Assembly: GCA_043497085.1 (NCBI GenBank)
Contig: JBIEKI010000002.1
Source of the DNA: Thalassobacillus sp043497085
GTDB taxonomy: Bacteria; Bacillota; Bacilli; Bacillales; Halobacillaceae
Strand: one strand, 5' to 3'
Length of the DNA stretch: 64,000 bases
Shown here piece after piece: positions 1 to 7,537 of the stretch. Under the pieces are notes generated by a model that saw nothing but the letters and a program-made list of their open reading frames with translations, was not told where the DNA came from and made no database searches. The position numbers and the translations under genes were made by a program. How positions within the stretch are numbered: the stretch's first letter is position 1; every line of letters starts with the position of its first letter.

Positions 1-659
1 CCCGCCGCACTTTTTACAGTTCCAGCGAATTGTGTGCCGGATTCGGTAATACCAAGGTGCAATGGATACTTAATTGCTTCAGCCGCTTTTGTATAAGCTT
101 CAATGGCAAGCTGGACATCTGAGGCTTTTAAGGAAACAATAATATCATGAAAATCAAGGTCTTCAAGAATTTTGATATGATGTAAGGCACTCTCTACCAT
201 ACCATCTGCTGTTGGATAGCCATACTTTTTAAGGATATGCTTTTCTAACGATCCAGCGTTTACTCCGATACGTATAGGAATGCCTCTTTTTTTAGCGGCA
301 TTTACCACTGCCTCTACTTTCTCACGGCGGCCGATATTTCCAGGGTTGATACGAATTTTATCTGCTCCGCCTTCGATTGCTTTCAATGCCATTTTATAAT
401 CAAAGTGTATATCAACTACTAGTGGAATATTAATACGTTTTTTAATTTCAGGGATGGCATCCGCAGCACGATCGTCTGGGCATGCTACCCTCACAACTTG
501 GCATCCGGCTTCTTCTAAACGGTGAATTTCGTTTACTGTAGCTTCTACATCATGAGTTTTTGTTGTAGTCATGGATTGAACAACAACCTGGTCCGAACCA
601 CCAATTATCAAATCGCCGACTCTGACTGGCCGGGTATCTTTTCTATGCGTAATTGCCAT
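1..659 (-). CDS. ispG: 4-hydroxy-3-methylbut-2-enyl diphosphate synthase (IspG/GcpE), 3' end outside the window
   Basis: Enzyme of the MEP isoprenoid pathway, reducing methylerythritol cyclodiphosphate to HMBPP with a 4Fe-4S cluster. About 219 N-terminal residues are visible, starting MAITHRKDTRPVRVGDL and containing the family stretches GGSDQVVVQSMTTT, VRVACPDD, VVDIHFDYKMAL and KIRINPGNIG, which belong to the TIM-barrel domain. The C-terminal iron-sulfur domain with its cysteines lies beyond base 1. The ATG is preceded by AGGAGCG on the minus strand (666-672). The neighbour yqfZ on the same strand matches the B. subtilis order. The cut at the window edge is the only truncation seen. Confidence 0.97.
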   Translation of the reverse strand, partial: MAITHRKDTRPVRVGDLIIGGSDQVVVQSMTTTKTHDVEATVNEIHRLEEAGCQVVRVACPDDRAADAIPEIKKRINIPLVVDIHFDYKMALKAIEGGADKIRINPGNIGRREKVEAVVNAAKKRGIPIRIGVNAGSLEKHILKKYGYPTADGMVESALHHIKILEDLDFHDIIVSLKASDVQLAIEAYTKAAEAIKYPLHLGITESGTQFAGTVKSAA

Positions 660-716
660 AAGTGAAACGCTCCTTTGTTTGTTCACATTGAAGGGTATTT
701 TTTTATACCATCCCTT

Positions 717-745
717 ATTATAATGCCTAAATGTTTAAATGAGAA
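717..745 (-). promoter_or_regulatory. Probable sigma-A promoter of ispG
   Basis: On the minus strand TTCTCA (740-745) is followed after 17 bases by a perfect TATAAT (717-722). The predicted start lies about 45 bases before the ispG ATG. The -35 element is weak, so the call rests mainly on the -10 hexamer and spacing. Confidence 0.5.
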
Positions 746-764
746 GTAAGATTACTTAGATTAT

Positions 765-1133
765 CTATTCTAAGTGAGCTTTTTCATATAATGGAAAATA
801 ATAAACCTTATCAATTGTAAGACTGGAGGGGTCTATACCAGGGTTCAATTGTTGAAAATCTTCAAGCATATCATCCATAGGATGGTAATACACACCATTG
901 TGGAGTTGTTCCATGATAGAAAGTACCGTATCTCCAGCTTTCACTTTAACTGGAACCTTTTGGTTGAAACGTAACGGAGGCTCGAGTATGTCTGCCTGTG
1001 GAGGTGGAGGATCCTCTGTGGTATTTACTTTATTATCTGATTCGCTTCGGTTGATCGTAGTACCGACAGTCAAGTCTTTGTATAAACTGACTAAAAGCAG
1101 TATTATTAAAATAAATAATCCCAATTTCTTCAC
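765..1133 (-). CDS. yqfZ: YqfZ-like membrane-anchored protein with LysM-like C-terminus
   Basis: A 122-residue protein with one N-terminal hydrophobic segment (LGLFILIILLLVSLY), a polar and proline-rich linker with a PPPPQ run, then a C-terminal region with the LysM-like sequence VKAGDTVLSIMEQL and LNPGIDPSSL. I start it at the GTG at 1133 because GGGGGTGA (1149-1142) sits 8 bases upstream; an ATG at 1208 would add 25 residues but has no such site. Its place next to ispG matches B. subtilis yqfZ. The function is unknown; LysM-like folds usually bind glycan, so a role at the cell wall is inferred, not shown. Confidence 0.75.
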   Translation of the reverse strand: MKKLGLFILIILLLVSLYKDLTVGTTINRSESDNKVNTTEDPPPPQADILEPPLRFNQKVPVKVKAGDTVLSIMEQLHNGVYYHPMDDMLEDFQQLNPGIDPSSLTIDKVYYFPLYEKAHLE

Positions 1134-1260
1134 ACTAACAGTCACCCCCATTAAATGATATATGTGTACTATTCGCCCTATACTAAAAACTTTCCTTTTT
1201 TGAAACAAATATTATATGTAATTCGTATATATGATTAAAGTACGGAGAGGGCGTGTAAAC

Positions 1261-1905
1261 ATGGGAATTTTACAAAATGATTGGGTAAGTTTTCTAATTA
1301 CGTTTTTTGGGACGTTGTTTTTGGTTGGGGAGCTGCTTGTCAATGCACGGGGTTTATTTGGAATATTAGGGTTGGGGTTTATCACTGTATTCTTTTACTC
1401 CTTTCTTTCCCCAAGTATGTTTATTCTTATGATGTTGATTTATTTGATCGGTCTCATTTTAATTATCATTGATGGTAAATTGATTAATGATGGTACCTTA
1501 GCTACGATAGGTGCCGTTTGTATGATTATTGCAGTAGGATTCAGCTCACCTAATTGGGTTGCTGGCTTGTATGGTGTCATTGGTGTAATTCTCGGGGGGG
1601 CTAGTTCCCTTTTCTTTTTAAAGGCATTTAAAAGAAGAGATATGTGGTCTAAAATTACATTGATTGACCAATTATCTACAGAAGCTGGTTATAATACCAT
1701 GAATGAAACCTACAAGAGTTTGTTGAACGAGGTAGGTGTCGCACAGACAGATATGCGTCCGGTGGGAACAGTACAAATTAACGGGAAAGATTATAGTGCT
1801 GTCACTAACGGTCAATGGATTTCCAGGGGTGCAACTATTATTGTAGAATCAGTAGACGGAACTAAGATATTGGTGGCAAAAAAACAAAATAATGACATAA
1901 AATGA
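1261..1905 (+). CDS. NfeD-like membrane protein
   Basis: A 214-residue protein with four or five hydrophobic segments in the first 125 residues and a soluble C-terminal domain (GTVQINGKDYSAVTNG, then GATIIVESVDG) of the small beta-barrel type found at the end of NfeD proteins. NfeD-family proteins associate with flotillins and SPP proteases in membrane microdomains. The ATG at 1261 is chosen because GGAGAGGG lies 9 bases upstream; a longer reading frame from 1231 lacks a site. It stands alone, without a flotillin neighbour, and its stop codon lies inside a bidirectional terminator. The specific role is unknown. Confidence 0.75.
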   Translation: MGILQNDWVSFLITFFGTLFLVGELLVNARGLFGILGLGFITVFFYSFLSPSMFILMMLIYLIGLILIIIDGKLINDGTLATIGAVCMIIAVGFSSPNWVAGLYGVIGVILGGASSLFFLKAFKRRDMWSKITLIDQLSTEAGYNTMNETYKSLLNEVGVAQTDMRPVGTVQINGKDYSAVTNGQWISRGATIIVESVDGTKILVAKKQNNDIK

Positions 1906-1931
1906 CCCGCCAGAAGGATTGGCGGGTCATT
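1901..1931. terminator. Bidirectional terminator between convergent genes
   Basis: AATGACCCGCC and GGCGGGTCATT form an 11-bp perfect stem around a 9-base loop. The left arm contains the stop codon of the NfeD-like gene and the right arm that of the DUF1189 gene. Confidence 0.8.
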
Positions 1932-2424
1932 TCATTGTGGGGATATAGCGCATACTCAAAAACAGATAGACAGCGGTTGCAAAAATATAAACAAATATAA
2001 TAGAAGAAACTGACCAGAGAAAGGATTCAACCACGACTAAAACGATGGTGGGAGCGGTGATGGAAAGTGTACTCATATTCCATAATTGCTTATAATCTGC
2101 TCGCTTGTTTCCAGCTTTTACATAGACGAGGCCGATGCTAGCCAATAAGCTGGCACTGCAGAATAATAACAATGAAATCAGCAAATAGATAAAGGGCAGG
2201 AAGATGATTGTAAAAACTCCGCTTGAGATTCCTTTCATTATTCCTCCAGCCTCTTCCCCTGCTGAAAATAAAGTAGAGGAAATCATACTTAAAAGTACTG
2301 GAATCAAGACTATCAAGCTTAAGAAGAAAATATAACCAATTGCTTTTCCGATCGATTGAAAACGAAAAGCGCTGATAAGTTTGAAATGATAACAGCTTTT
2401 TATCAATAATTGTGTTTTACTCAT
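1927..2424 (-). CDS. Short DUF1189-type membrane protein (YqgB-like)
   Basis: A 165-residue integral membrane protein with about five hydrophobic segments. The N-terminal stretch SCYHFKLISAFRFQSIGKAIGY and the following LIVLIPVLLSM helix resemble DUF1189 proteins such as B. subtilis YqgB, which occupies the equivalent position between yqfZ and sodA. From memory those proteins are clearly longer, with an extracytoplasmic part between the first two helices; here the gap is only about a dozen residues (SAGEEAGGIMKG). This may be a natural short form or an internal deletion. The function of the family is unknown. Confidence 0.55.
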   Translation of the reverse strand: MSKTQLLIKSCYHFKLISAFRFQSIGKAIGYIFFLSLIVLIPVLLSMISSTLFSAGEEAGGIMKGISSGVFTIIFLPFIYLLISLLLFCSASLLASIGLVYVKAGNKRADYKQLWNMSTLSITAPTIVLVVVESFLWSVSSIIFVYIFATAVYLFLSMRYIPTMK

Positions 2425-2541
2425 TAAAATATTCTCCTTTGATTATGTACCTCTTTTATATTAAAACAGGGAACGTGGCTCGACAAGAGAAATCTAATTA
2501 TTAACCGAATGTAAATTTAGTGTTAAATTTGACAGTTTCCC

Positions 2542-2570
2542 TTTACAAATGTTTTGAAAGTCATTAATAA
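2542..2570 (+). promoter_or_regulatory. Probable promoter of the Na/Pi cotransporter gene
   Basis: TTTACA (2542-2547), 17 bases, TAATAA (2565-2570). The predicted transcript starts about 50 bases before the chosen start codon. Confidence 0.45.
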
Positions 2571-2628
2571 TGGTAGAGGTGTTTAAAGAGAAACAAAACT
2601 TTGGATGAACAGAAGGGGTGGACAACCG

Positions 2629-4263
2629 TTGGAATTTGATGTTCAACAAATGATTTTTGAATTTATCGGCGGTCTGGGTATTTTCTTATTTGGATTGAAG
2701 TATATGGGAGACGGTTTGCAGCAGACAGCAGGAGATAATCTGCGCGACTTGCTGGATCGCTTTACCAGGAATCCTTTTATGGGAGTTATAGCAGGGGCAT
2801 TTACGACAGTATTACTTCAAAGTAGTTCAACCACTACTGTATTGACGGTCGGTCTTGTAAATGCCGGCTTTATGACCTTTAGACAGGCGATCGGTGTTAT
2901 TATGGGGGCCAATATCGGTACAACCATGACTGCATTTATTATTGGTATTGATATCAAGGCTTATGGCTTACCAATTCTTGCAGTAGGTGCATTCATGATT
3001 TTCTTCTTTAAGAATAAAAAGATTACTTACATTGGACAAACCATTTTTGGCCTTGGTGCACTATTCTTCGGTCTTGAAATGATGAGTGGCGGGATGAAGC
3101 CATTGCGTTCTTTGGAAGCCTTCCAGGAACTGACGCTTAATATGAGTCAAAACCCTATTCTTGGGGTAGTTGTAGGGACTGTATTTACGGTTATCGTCCA
3201 AAGCTCCAGTGCAACTATCGGTATCTTACAGGGACTGTATGGGGAAGGCCTTGTCAACTTACAAGCAGCTTTGCCAGTACTGTTCGGTGATAATATCGGT
3301 ACAACGATAACGGCTGTATTAGCTGCGATTGGTGCCAGTGTCGGTGCAAGAAGAGCGGCCTTCACGCATGTTATCTTCAACTTGCTAGGTGCTGCACTGT
3401 TTTTAATTTTATTAAAACCATTCACTATGTATACGGAATGGCTCAAAAATACGCTTGACCTTAATCCGGAAATGACCATTGCATTTGCACACGGGTCATT
3501 TAATATAGCTAATACTATTTTGCAATTCCCGTTTATCGCTGTGTTAGCTTGGGTAGTTGTCAAGCTTGTGCCTGGTGAGGATTCCGCGGTGGATTCTAAA
3601 CCACAACATTTAGACCCGATTTTTATTGAACAATCTCCATCGCTTGCATTAGACCAGGCGAAAGAAGAGGTTCTACGTATGGGAGATTTAGCGTATAAAG
3701 GGTTGGAAGAGGCCAGCAGTTATTCCAATAACCTGAAGCAGAAGCATGCGGAAGTAGCAATGCAGTTAGAAGATGCATTAAATAATCTAGATCGGAAAAT
3801 TACAGATTATCTTGTTAAACTATCTGTTGCTCCGTTGACTGATGAAGACAGTAGAAAACACTCGGCCCTTCTTGATTCAGTCAGAGATTATGAACGTATC
3901 GGAGATCATTTTGAAAACATCATTGAGCTTATCGATTATAAGGTTTCAAACAAAGTTGATTTGACAGGGCAGGCTCAAGAAGACTTAAATGATATGTTCA
4001 ACTTGACGCTTATGACTGTCAAACAAGCGACCAAAGCGTTAGAAACGATGGACCGTGAAGAAGCTCTCGCGGTTGTCCAGAAAGAAGATCAGATTGACCA
4101 AATGGAACGAACTTATCGTAAAAAGCATATTCTTCGCTTGAACGAAGGGTTATGTACAGGTCAAGCTGGTATCGTATTTGTAGATATAATCAGTAACTTG
4201 GAACGTATTGGAGACCATGCGGTTAACATTGCGGAAGAAGTGCTTGGTGAAGAGGAGCAGTAA
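2629..4263 (+). CDS. Na+/phosphate cotransporter with C-terminal PhoU-like domain
   Basis: A 544-residue NptA/YjbB-type transporter. The membrane domain (residues about 10-310) shows the two inverted QSSS repeats of the Na/Pi cotransporter family: TTVLLQSSSTTTVLTVGLV and FTVIVQSSSATIGILQG, each followed by a GANIGTT or GDNIGTT loop. Residues about 350-540 form a PhoU-like helical domain with two YERIGDH/LERIGDH motifs. The start is probably the TTG at 2629, since AAGGGGTGG lies 7 bases upstream; an ATG at 2605 has no site. Expected role: low-affinity phosphate uptake driven by sodium, which would suit a halophile. It is monocistronic. Specific transport properties are inferred from family. 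Confidence 0.9.
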   Translation: MEFDVQQMIFEFIGGLGIFLFGLKYMGDGLQQTAGDNLRDLLDRFTRNPFMGVIAGAFTTVLLQSSSTTTVLTVGLVNAGFMTFRQAIGVIMGANIGTTMTAFIIGIDIKAYGLPILAVGAFMIFFFKNKKITYIGQTIFGLGALFFGLEMMSGGMKPLRSLEAFQELTLNMSQNPILGVVVGTVFTVIVQSSSATIGILQGLYGEGLVNLQAALPVLFGDNIGTTITAVLAAIGASVGARRAAFTHVIFNLLGAALFLILLKPFTMYTEWLKNTLDLNPEMTIAFAHGSFNIANTILQFPFIAVLAWVVVKLVPGEDSAVDSKPQHLDPIFIEQSPSLALDQAKEEVLRMGDLAYKGLEEASSYSNNLKQKHAEVAMQLEDALNNLDRKITDYLVKLSVAPLTDEDSRKHSALLDSVRDYERIGDHFENIIELIDYKVSNKVDLTGQAQEDLNDMFNLTLMTVKQATKALETMDREEALAVVQKEDQIDQMERTYRKKHILRLNEGLCTGQAGIVFVDIISNLERIGDHAVNIAEEVLGEEEQ

Positions 4264-4266
4264 AAA

Positions 4267-4299
4267 CAAGACGCACTCAGTTAAGCTGAGTGCGTCTTG
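4267..4299 (+). terminator. Strong hairpin after the Na/Pi cotransporter gene
   Basis: CAAGACGCACTCAG and its exact complement enclose a 5-base loop TTAAG. The stem is 14 bp but no T-run follows on the plus strand, so termination efficiency is uncertain. Confidence 0.65.
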
Positions 4300-4359
4300 A
4301 TTATGTTCAACGTGGAAAGAAACCATCGATAAAACCTGGCAAATTTATAAAAATTAGTC

Positions 4360-4388
4360 TTGAAAGCAGCTTTTGAACATGCTATATT
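4360..4388 (+). promoter_or_regulatory. tRNA operon promoter P1
   Basis: TTGAAA (4360-4365), 17 bases, TATATT (4383-4388). First of two near-consensus sigma-A promoters in tandem upstream of the tRNA cluster. Confidence 0.75.
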
Positions 4389-4430
4389 ATTTTTGTTGCT
4401 TTCTTACTGGTTAAGAATTTTTCATTGCTA

Positions 4431-4459
4431 TTGACACCTTTTGAAATACATGATATATT
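4431..4459 (+). promoter_or_regulatory. tRNA operon promoter P2
   Basis: Consensus TTGACA (4431-4436), exactly 17 bases, TATATT (4454-4459). Spacing to P1 is 71 bases, the tandem arrangement typical of Bacillus stable RNA operons. Confidence 0.85.
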
Positions 4460-4465
4460 ATATCT

Positions 4466-4654
4466 CGTCGCTTCAACAAAGCCAACCTTTTCGAAAACAC
4501 TTCGGAGTAAGCTTTGCGAAGCTAACCTCATCGAATAATCACCGAAGAAACTTTGCGAGGAATGCAACAGTACTATTTCAGCAAGGAAGACCAATTACAG
4601 AGTTGAATGACGAGCACTTAACTTGTAACTCAGTGATATACACTTTTATATTAT
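4466..4654 (+). other. Transcribed leader of the tRNA operon
   Basis: About 190 bases between P2 and the first tRNA hold no gene I can support. The sequence contains the 8-mer CTTTGCGA twice (near 4513 and 4550) within possible hairpins. It may be a processed leader; I see no 16S or 23S rRNA remnant that I can recognise. Confidence 0.5.
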
Positions 4655-4726
4655 TCCACCGTAGCTCAGTGGTAGAGCAATCGGCTGTTAACCGATTGGT
4701 CGTAGGTTCGAATCCTACCGGTGGAG
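4655..4726 (+). tRNA. tRNA-Asn(GTT)
   Basis: Acceptor stem TCCACCG/CGGTGGA, D arm GCTCAGTGGTAGAGC, anticodon loop CTGTTAA and T arm GTAGGTTCGAATCCTAC. Discriminator G; CCA is not encoded. Confidence 0.97.
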
Positions 4727-4734
4727 CCTTCAAT

Positions 4735-4811
4735 GTCGGCGTAGCTCAGCTGGCGAGAGCGTACGGTTCATACCCGTGAGGTCGGGGGTTCGATCCCCTC
4801 CGCCGACACCA
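4735..4811 (+). tRNA. tRNA-Met(CAT), elongator
   Basis: Acceptor GTCGGCG/CGCCGAC, anticodon loop TTCATAC, T arm GGGGGTTCGATCCCC and encoded CCA. The first acceptor pair G-C and the absence of three G-C pairs below the anticodon argue for the elongator rather than the initiator. Confidence 0.9.
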
Positions 4812-4842
4812 TACATACAAAAAACTTTATATTTTAAAACAT

Positions 4843-4919
4843 GGCGGTCGTGGCGAAGTGGTTAACGCACCGGATTGTGGTTCCGGCATACGTGGGTTCG
4901 ATCCCCACCGGTCGCCCCA
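4843..4919 (+). tRNA. tRNA-His(GTG)
   Basis: Anticodon loop TTGTGGT; acceptor GCGGTCG pairs with CGGTCGC through two G-U wobbles. The extra G at 4843 is the G-1 identity base of histidine tRNAs; it faces C73, and CCA is encoded. Confidence 0.95.
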
Positions 4920-4922
4920 TGT

Positions 4923-4999
4923 GGACCCTTAGCTCAGCTGGTTAGAGCTATCGGCTCATAACCGATCGGTCGCAGGTTCGAATCCTGCAGGGTCCACCA
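4923..4999 (+). tRNA. tRNA with CAT anticodon, probably tRNA-Ile2 (lysidine type)
   Basis: Acceptor GGACCCT/AGGGTCC, anticodon loop CTCATAA, T arm CGCAGGTTCGAATCCTGC, encoded CCA. The GGACC acceptor start resembles the Bacillus isoleucine tRNA whose C34 is changed to lysidine, and an elongator Met tRNA is already present two genes upstream. Methionine identity cannot be fully excluded by eye. Confidence 0.85.
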
Positions 5000-5009
5000 T
5001 TTTTTTTGC

Positions 5010-5102
5010 GGAGGAGTACCCAAGTCTGGTTGAAGGGAGCGGTCTTGAAAACCGCCAGGGGCTTCACGGCCCGCGGGGGTTCGAATCCCTCCTCCTCCGC
5101 CA
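5010..5102 (+). tRNA. tRNA-Ser(TGA)
   Basis: A 93-base class II tRNA with a long variable arm (CCAGGGGCTTCACGGCCCGC region), anticodon loop CTTGAAA, acceptor GGAGGAG/CTCCTCC and encoded CCA. Confidence 0.96.
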
Positions 5103-5143
5103 TTTTATATCATGTGTTAAGAATATTTAATGTTTACTAATGC

Positions 5144-5219
<76 letters not shown>

Positions 5220-5234
5220 CTTACATACCTAGCG

Positions 5235-5261
5235 ATGCTGACTAACAGTCAGCATTTTTTT
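5235..5261 (+). terminator. Terminator of the tRNA operon
   Basis: ATGCTGACT and AGTCAGCAT form a 9-bp stem with loop AAC, followed by seven T residues. It ends the Asn-Met-His-Ile-Ser-Phe unit. Confidence 0.92.
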
Positions 5262-5353
5262 GTTTCTATAAAAGAATTATGTTTTAAGCAAATCTATTTG
5301 GGAAACATTATATAAGCAGGGTCAATAAAAGAAAATAAGAATATGCATAATAT

Positions 5354-5386
5354 TTGCAACACTTCAGATGCTTTGGTAATGTTGCA
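5354..5386 (+). promoter_or_regulatory. Possible sodA promoter with overlapping inverted repeat
   Basis: TTGCAA (5354-5359), 17 bases, TAATGT (5377-5382). The hexamers lie within a 7-bp inverted repeat TGCAACA (5355-5361) and TGTTGCA (5380-5386), which could be an operator. About 75 bases of leader follow before the start codon. Confidence 0.35.
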
Positions 5387-5456
5387 TTAGAGGCTTGAGA
5401 GCAGGGAACTGCTTCCAGGCACTAAGGTACATATTATAAAAAGGAGGAATTTCATT

Positions 5457-6068
5457 ATGGCTAAATTTGAACTACCAGAACTACCATACGCTTATGATGC
5501 ACTAGAACCACACATTGACAAGGAAACAATGAACATCCACCACACAAAACACCATAACACCTATGTGACAAAGCTGAACAATGCGCTTGAGGGCCATGCA
5601 GATTTAGAAAGCAAGTCATTAGATGATCTAGTCGGCAATCTTGACGCTGTACCGGAAGATATCCGCAATGCTGTCCGTAACAATGGTGGAGGACATGTAA
5701 ACCACTCTCTATTCTGGCAAATCATGTCACCAAATGGTGGTGGAGAGCCATCAGGTGATTTGGCTAATGCTATTAACGAAAAATTTGGCAGCTTTGAACA
5801 ATTCAAAGAAGAATTTGAAAATGTAGCCAAAGGTCGTTTTGGTTCTGGCTGGGCTTGGTTAGTAGTAAACAACGGAAACATCGAATTAATGGATACCATT
5901 AACCAGGACTCACCGATTATGGAAGGAAAAACTCCTATCTTAGGGCTGGACGTATGGGAGCATGCTTACTACCTTAAGTATCAGAACAAGCGCCCGGATT
6001 ATGCGAAAGCATTCTGGAACGTAGTAAACTGGGAAGAAGTTTCTAAGCGTTATCAAGATGCTAAATAA
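5457..6068 (+). CDS. sodA: Superoxide dismutase, Mn type
   Basis: A 203-residue cytoplasmic Mn/Fe superoxide dismutase. The four expected metal ligands are visible: His28 in MNIHHTKHH, the His of GGGHVNHSLFW, and Asp and His of LDVWEHAYYLKY. The overall sequence, with NHSLFWQIM and GSGWAWLV, follows the manganese type of Bacillus SodA. The ATG has a strong AAAGGAGG site 8-9 bases upstream. It is monocistronic, ending in a terminator at 6077, and sits between the tRNA cluster and yqgE, as in B. subtilis apart from the tRNAs. Metal preference is inferred by resemblance. Confidence 0.98.
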   Translation: MAKFELPELPYAYDALEPHIDKETMNIHHTKHHNTYVTKLNNALEGHADLESKSLDDLVGNLDAVPEDIRNAVRNNGGGHVNHSLFWQIMSPNGGGEPSGDLANAINEKFGSFEQFKEEFENVAKGRFGSGWAWLVVNNGNIELMDTINQDSPIMEGKTPILGLDVWEHAYYLKYQNKRPDYAKAFWNVVNWEEVSKRYQDAK

Positions 6069-6076
6069 TAGTAATG

Positions 6077-6106
6077 AAAAGCGCGGATTAATTTCCGCGC
6101 TTTTTT
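6077..6106 (+). terminator. Terminator of sodA
   Basis: AAAAGCGCGGA and TCCGCGCTTTT flank a 6-base loop and end in a T-run. Confidence 0.92.
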
Positions 6107-6122
6107 CATGCCCATAAAATTG

Positions 6123-6181
6123 CATATCTCCAATCCATTTGAAGAAACTAAAGAAGGACAGTAAAGGAGATTGGAGATATG
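6123..6181 (+). promoter_or_regulatory. Perfect 13-bp inverted repeat enclosing the ribosome binding site and including the start codon of yqgE
   Basis: CATATCTCCAATC (6123-6135) is the exact reverse complement of GATTGGAGATATG (6169-6181), whose last three bases are the yqgE start codon. The 33-base loop contains AAAGGA (6163-6168). In RNA the stem would pair the start codon; in DNA it could be two half-sites. The downstream arm also has GGAG, so pairing would hide both possible binding sites partly or fully. Confidence 0.6.
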
Positions 6182-7456
6182 AAAAAAATATTACACTCCC
6201 TTTTAGGGCCGACTGAAGTGAATAAGGATTTACTGCTATTGCTTTTAATTGGCGGTCTTTATTCCTTGGGCATCTTTTTATCGAATACATTCGTTAATGT
6301 TTATTTGTGGAAGCAATCCAGCGAGTATACAGCGATCGCGTTATATAATTTGAGTATCTATATTTTGCAGCCCATTACTTTCATTTTTGCAGGAAAATTC
6401 GCGAAGAAGGTGGATCGCGTTGTCGTACTGCGGGCAGGGGTAATATTTTTATCCTTGTTTTTCTTGACGGTATTGGTGGTAGGAGAGAAGGCCGCCAGCT
6501 TTAATATGTTGCTGGGCGGTTTATTAGGTGTTGGTTACGGCTTTTACTGGCTCGCCTTTAATGTGCTGACATTCGAAATTACAGAACCAGAAACGCGTGA
6601 TTTCTTTAATGGCTTTTTAGGACTGCTGCAATCTTTCGGTGGTATGATCGGACCTATATTAGCCGGTTTAATCATCGCTAATATGACTGCGTTTACAGGT
6701 TATACCGTGATTTTTACCATTTCGTTCGTCTTATTCATTTGTGCGGTAATCACAAGCTTCTTTTTAAAGCGGAGAAAAGCGAAAGGGAATTTCTCTTTTA
6801 AGCGAATCTTTGAAGAACGTAAGACCAATAAAAATTGGGGGAAAATCTTGAATGCCCACATTTTTCAAGGACTCAGGGAAGGGACATTTTTATTTGTCAT
6901 TTCCATTTGGGTGTATATCGCTACTCAGAGTGAATTATCTTTAGGTATGTTCAATCTGGTATACTCCGGGAGTGCCTTTGTGCTTTATTTCCTTGCAACA
7001 AAGTATATCAAACCCCGACTTAGAAAATGGGCGATCTTCGCAGGCGGGGTTTCGTTATACCTGGCGCTCTCTATCTTATTAATTAATGTAAACTTCACAA
7101 CCTTGTTGATTTATGCGGCAGTGATAGGAATATCTTATCCGATACTGTATGTGCCCTACATTTCTTTGACTTATGATGTTATCGGTAAGTCATGGAAAGC
7201 GGCAGAAATGAGGATTGAATATATTGTGGTGCGTGAACTATTTTTAAATGCAGGAAGAGTATTGTCTATTATTATTTTCTTGATTGGCATCACGTTGTTC
7301 ACTCCAGAACAGGCTATTCCTTTCATCCTGTTAATTGTAGGATCCGGACACTTCTGGATTTACTTTTTTGTGAAAGGCATTGATTTACGTAAACAGGAGG
7401 AAACAGAAAGTGCGTACGTCACAGATACCACAATGACTACTAGTAAAAACCCTTAA
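6179..7456 (+). CDS. yqgE: MFS transporter, YqgE-like
   Basis: A 425-residue integral membrane protein with about twelve hydrophobic segments in two halves separated by the charged loop KRRKAKGNFSFKRIFEERKTNKN (about residues 200-225), the usual layout of the major facilitator superfamily. Its position between sodA and pbpA matches B. subtilis yqgE. The substrate is unknown. The start ATG at 6179 lies in one arm of a 13-bp inverted repeat that may control translation. The C-terminal tail is short and polar (TESAYVTDTTMTTSKNP). Confidence 0.85.
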   Translation: MKKILHSLLGPTEVNKDLLLLLLIGGLYSLGIFLSNTFVNVYLWKQSSEYTAIALYNLSIYILQPITFIFAGKFAKKVDRVVVLRAGVIFLSLFFLTVLVVGEKAASFNMLLGGLLGVGYGFYWLAFNVLTFEITEPETRDFFNGFLGLLQSFGGMIGPILAGLIIANMTAFTGYTVIFTISFVLFICAVITSFFLKRRKAKGNFSFKRIFEERKTNKNWGKILNAHIFQGLREGTFLFVISIWVYIATQSELSLGMFNLVYSGSAFVLYFLATKYIKPRLRKWAIFAGGVSLYLALSILLINVNFTTLLIYAAVIGISYPILYVPYISLTYDVIGKSWKAAEMRIEYIVVRELFLNAGRVLSIIIFLIGITLFTPEQAIPFILLIVGSGHFWIYFFVKGIDLRKQEETESAYVTDTTMTTSKNP

Positions 7457-7493
7457 TATCCCCCATTGGCAACTATTTATATTTCTTGGAAGA

Positions 7494-7502
7494 TGTTATA
7501 AT
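7494..7502 (+). promoter_or_regulatory. Extended -10 promoter of pbpA
   Basis: TGTTATAAT: a TG dinucleotide one base before a perfect TATAAT (7497-7502). No good -35 is visible at 16-18 bases. The ATG of pbpA is 36 bases downstream of the hexamer. Confidence 0.55.
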
Positions 7503-7537
7503 GATTGGGTGGAATTTGACATATAAGGGGGAGGACG

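Noticed and set aside
2501..2528. TTAACC, TAAATT and TTAAAT at 11-base spacing upstream of the Na/Pi cotransporter, a possible PhoP box
   Set aside because: Only the first hexamer is a good match and the set is about 37 bases from the -10, too far for the usual PhoP geometry.
4441..4779. A 112-codon frame over the tRNA leader and the first tRNAs
   Set aside because: It runs through the tRNA-Asn and tRNA-Met genes and the P2 promoter; no ribosome binding site.
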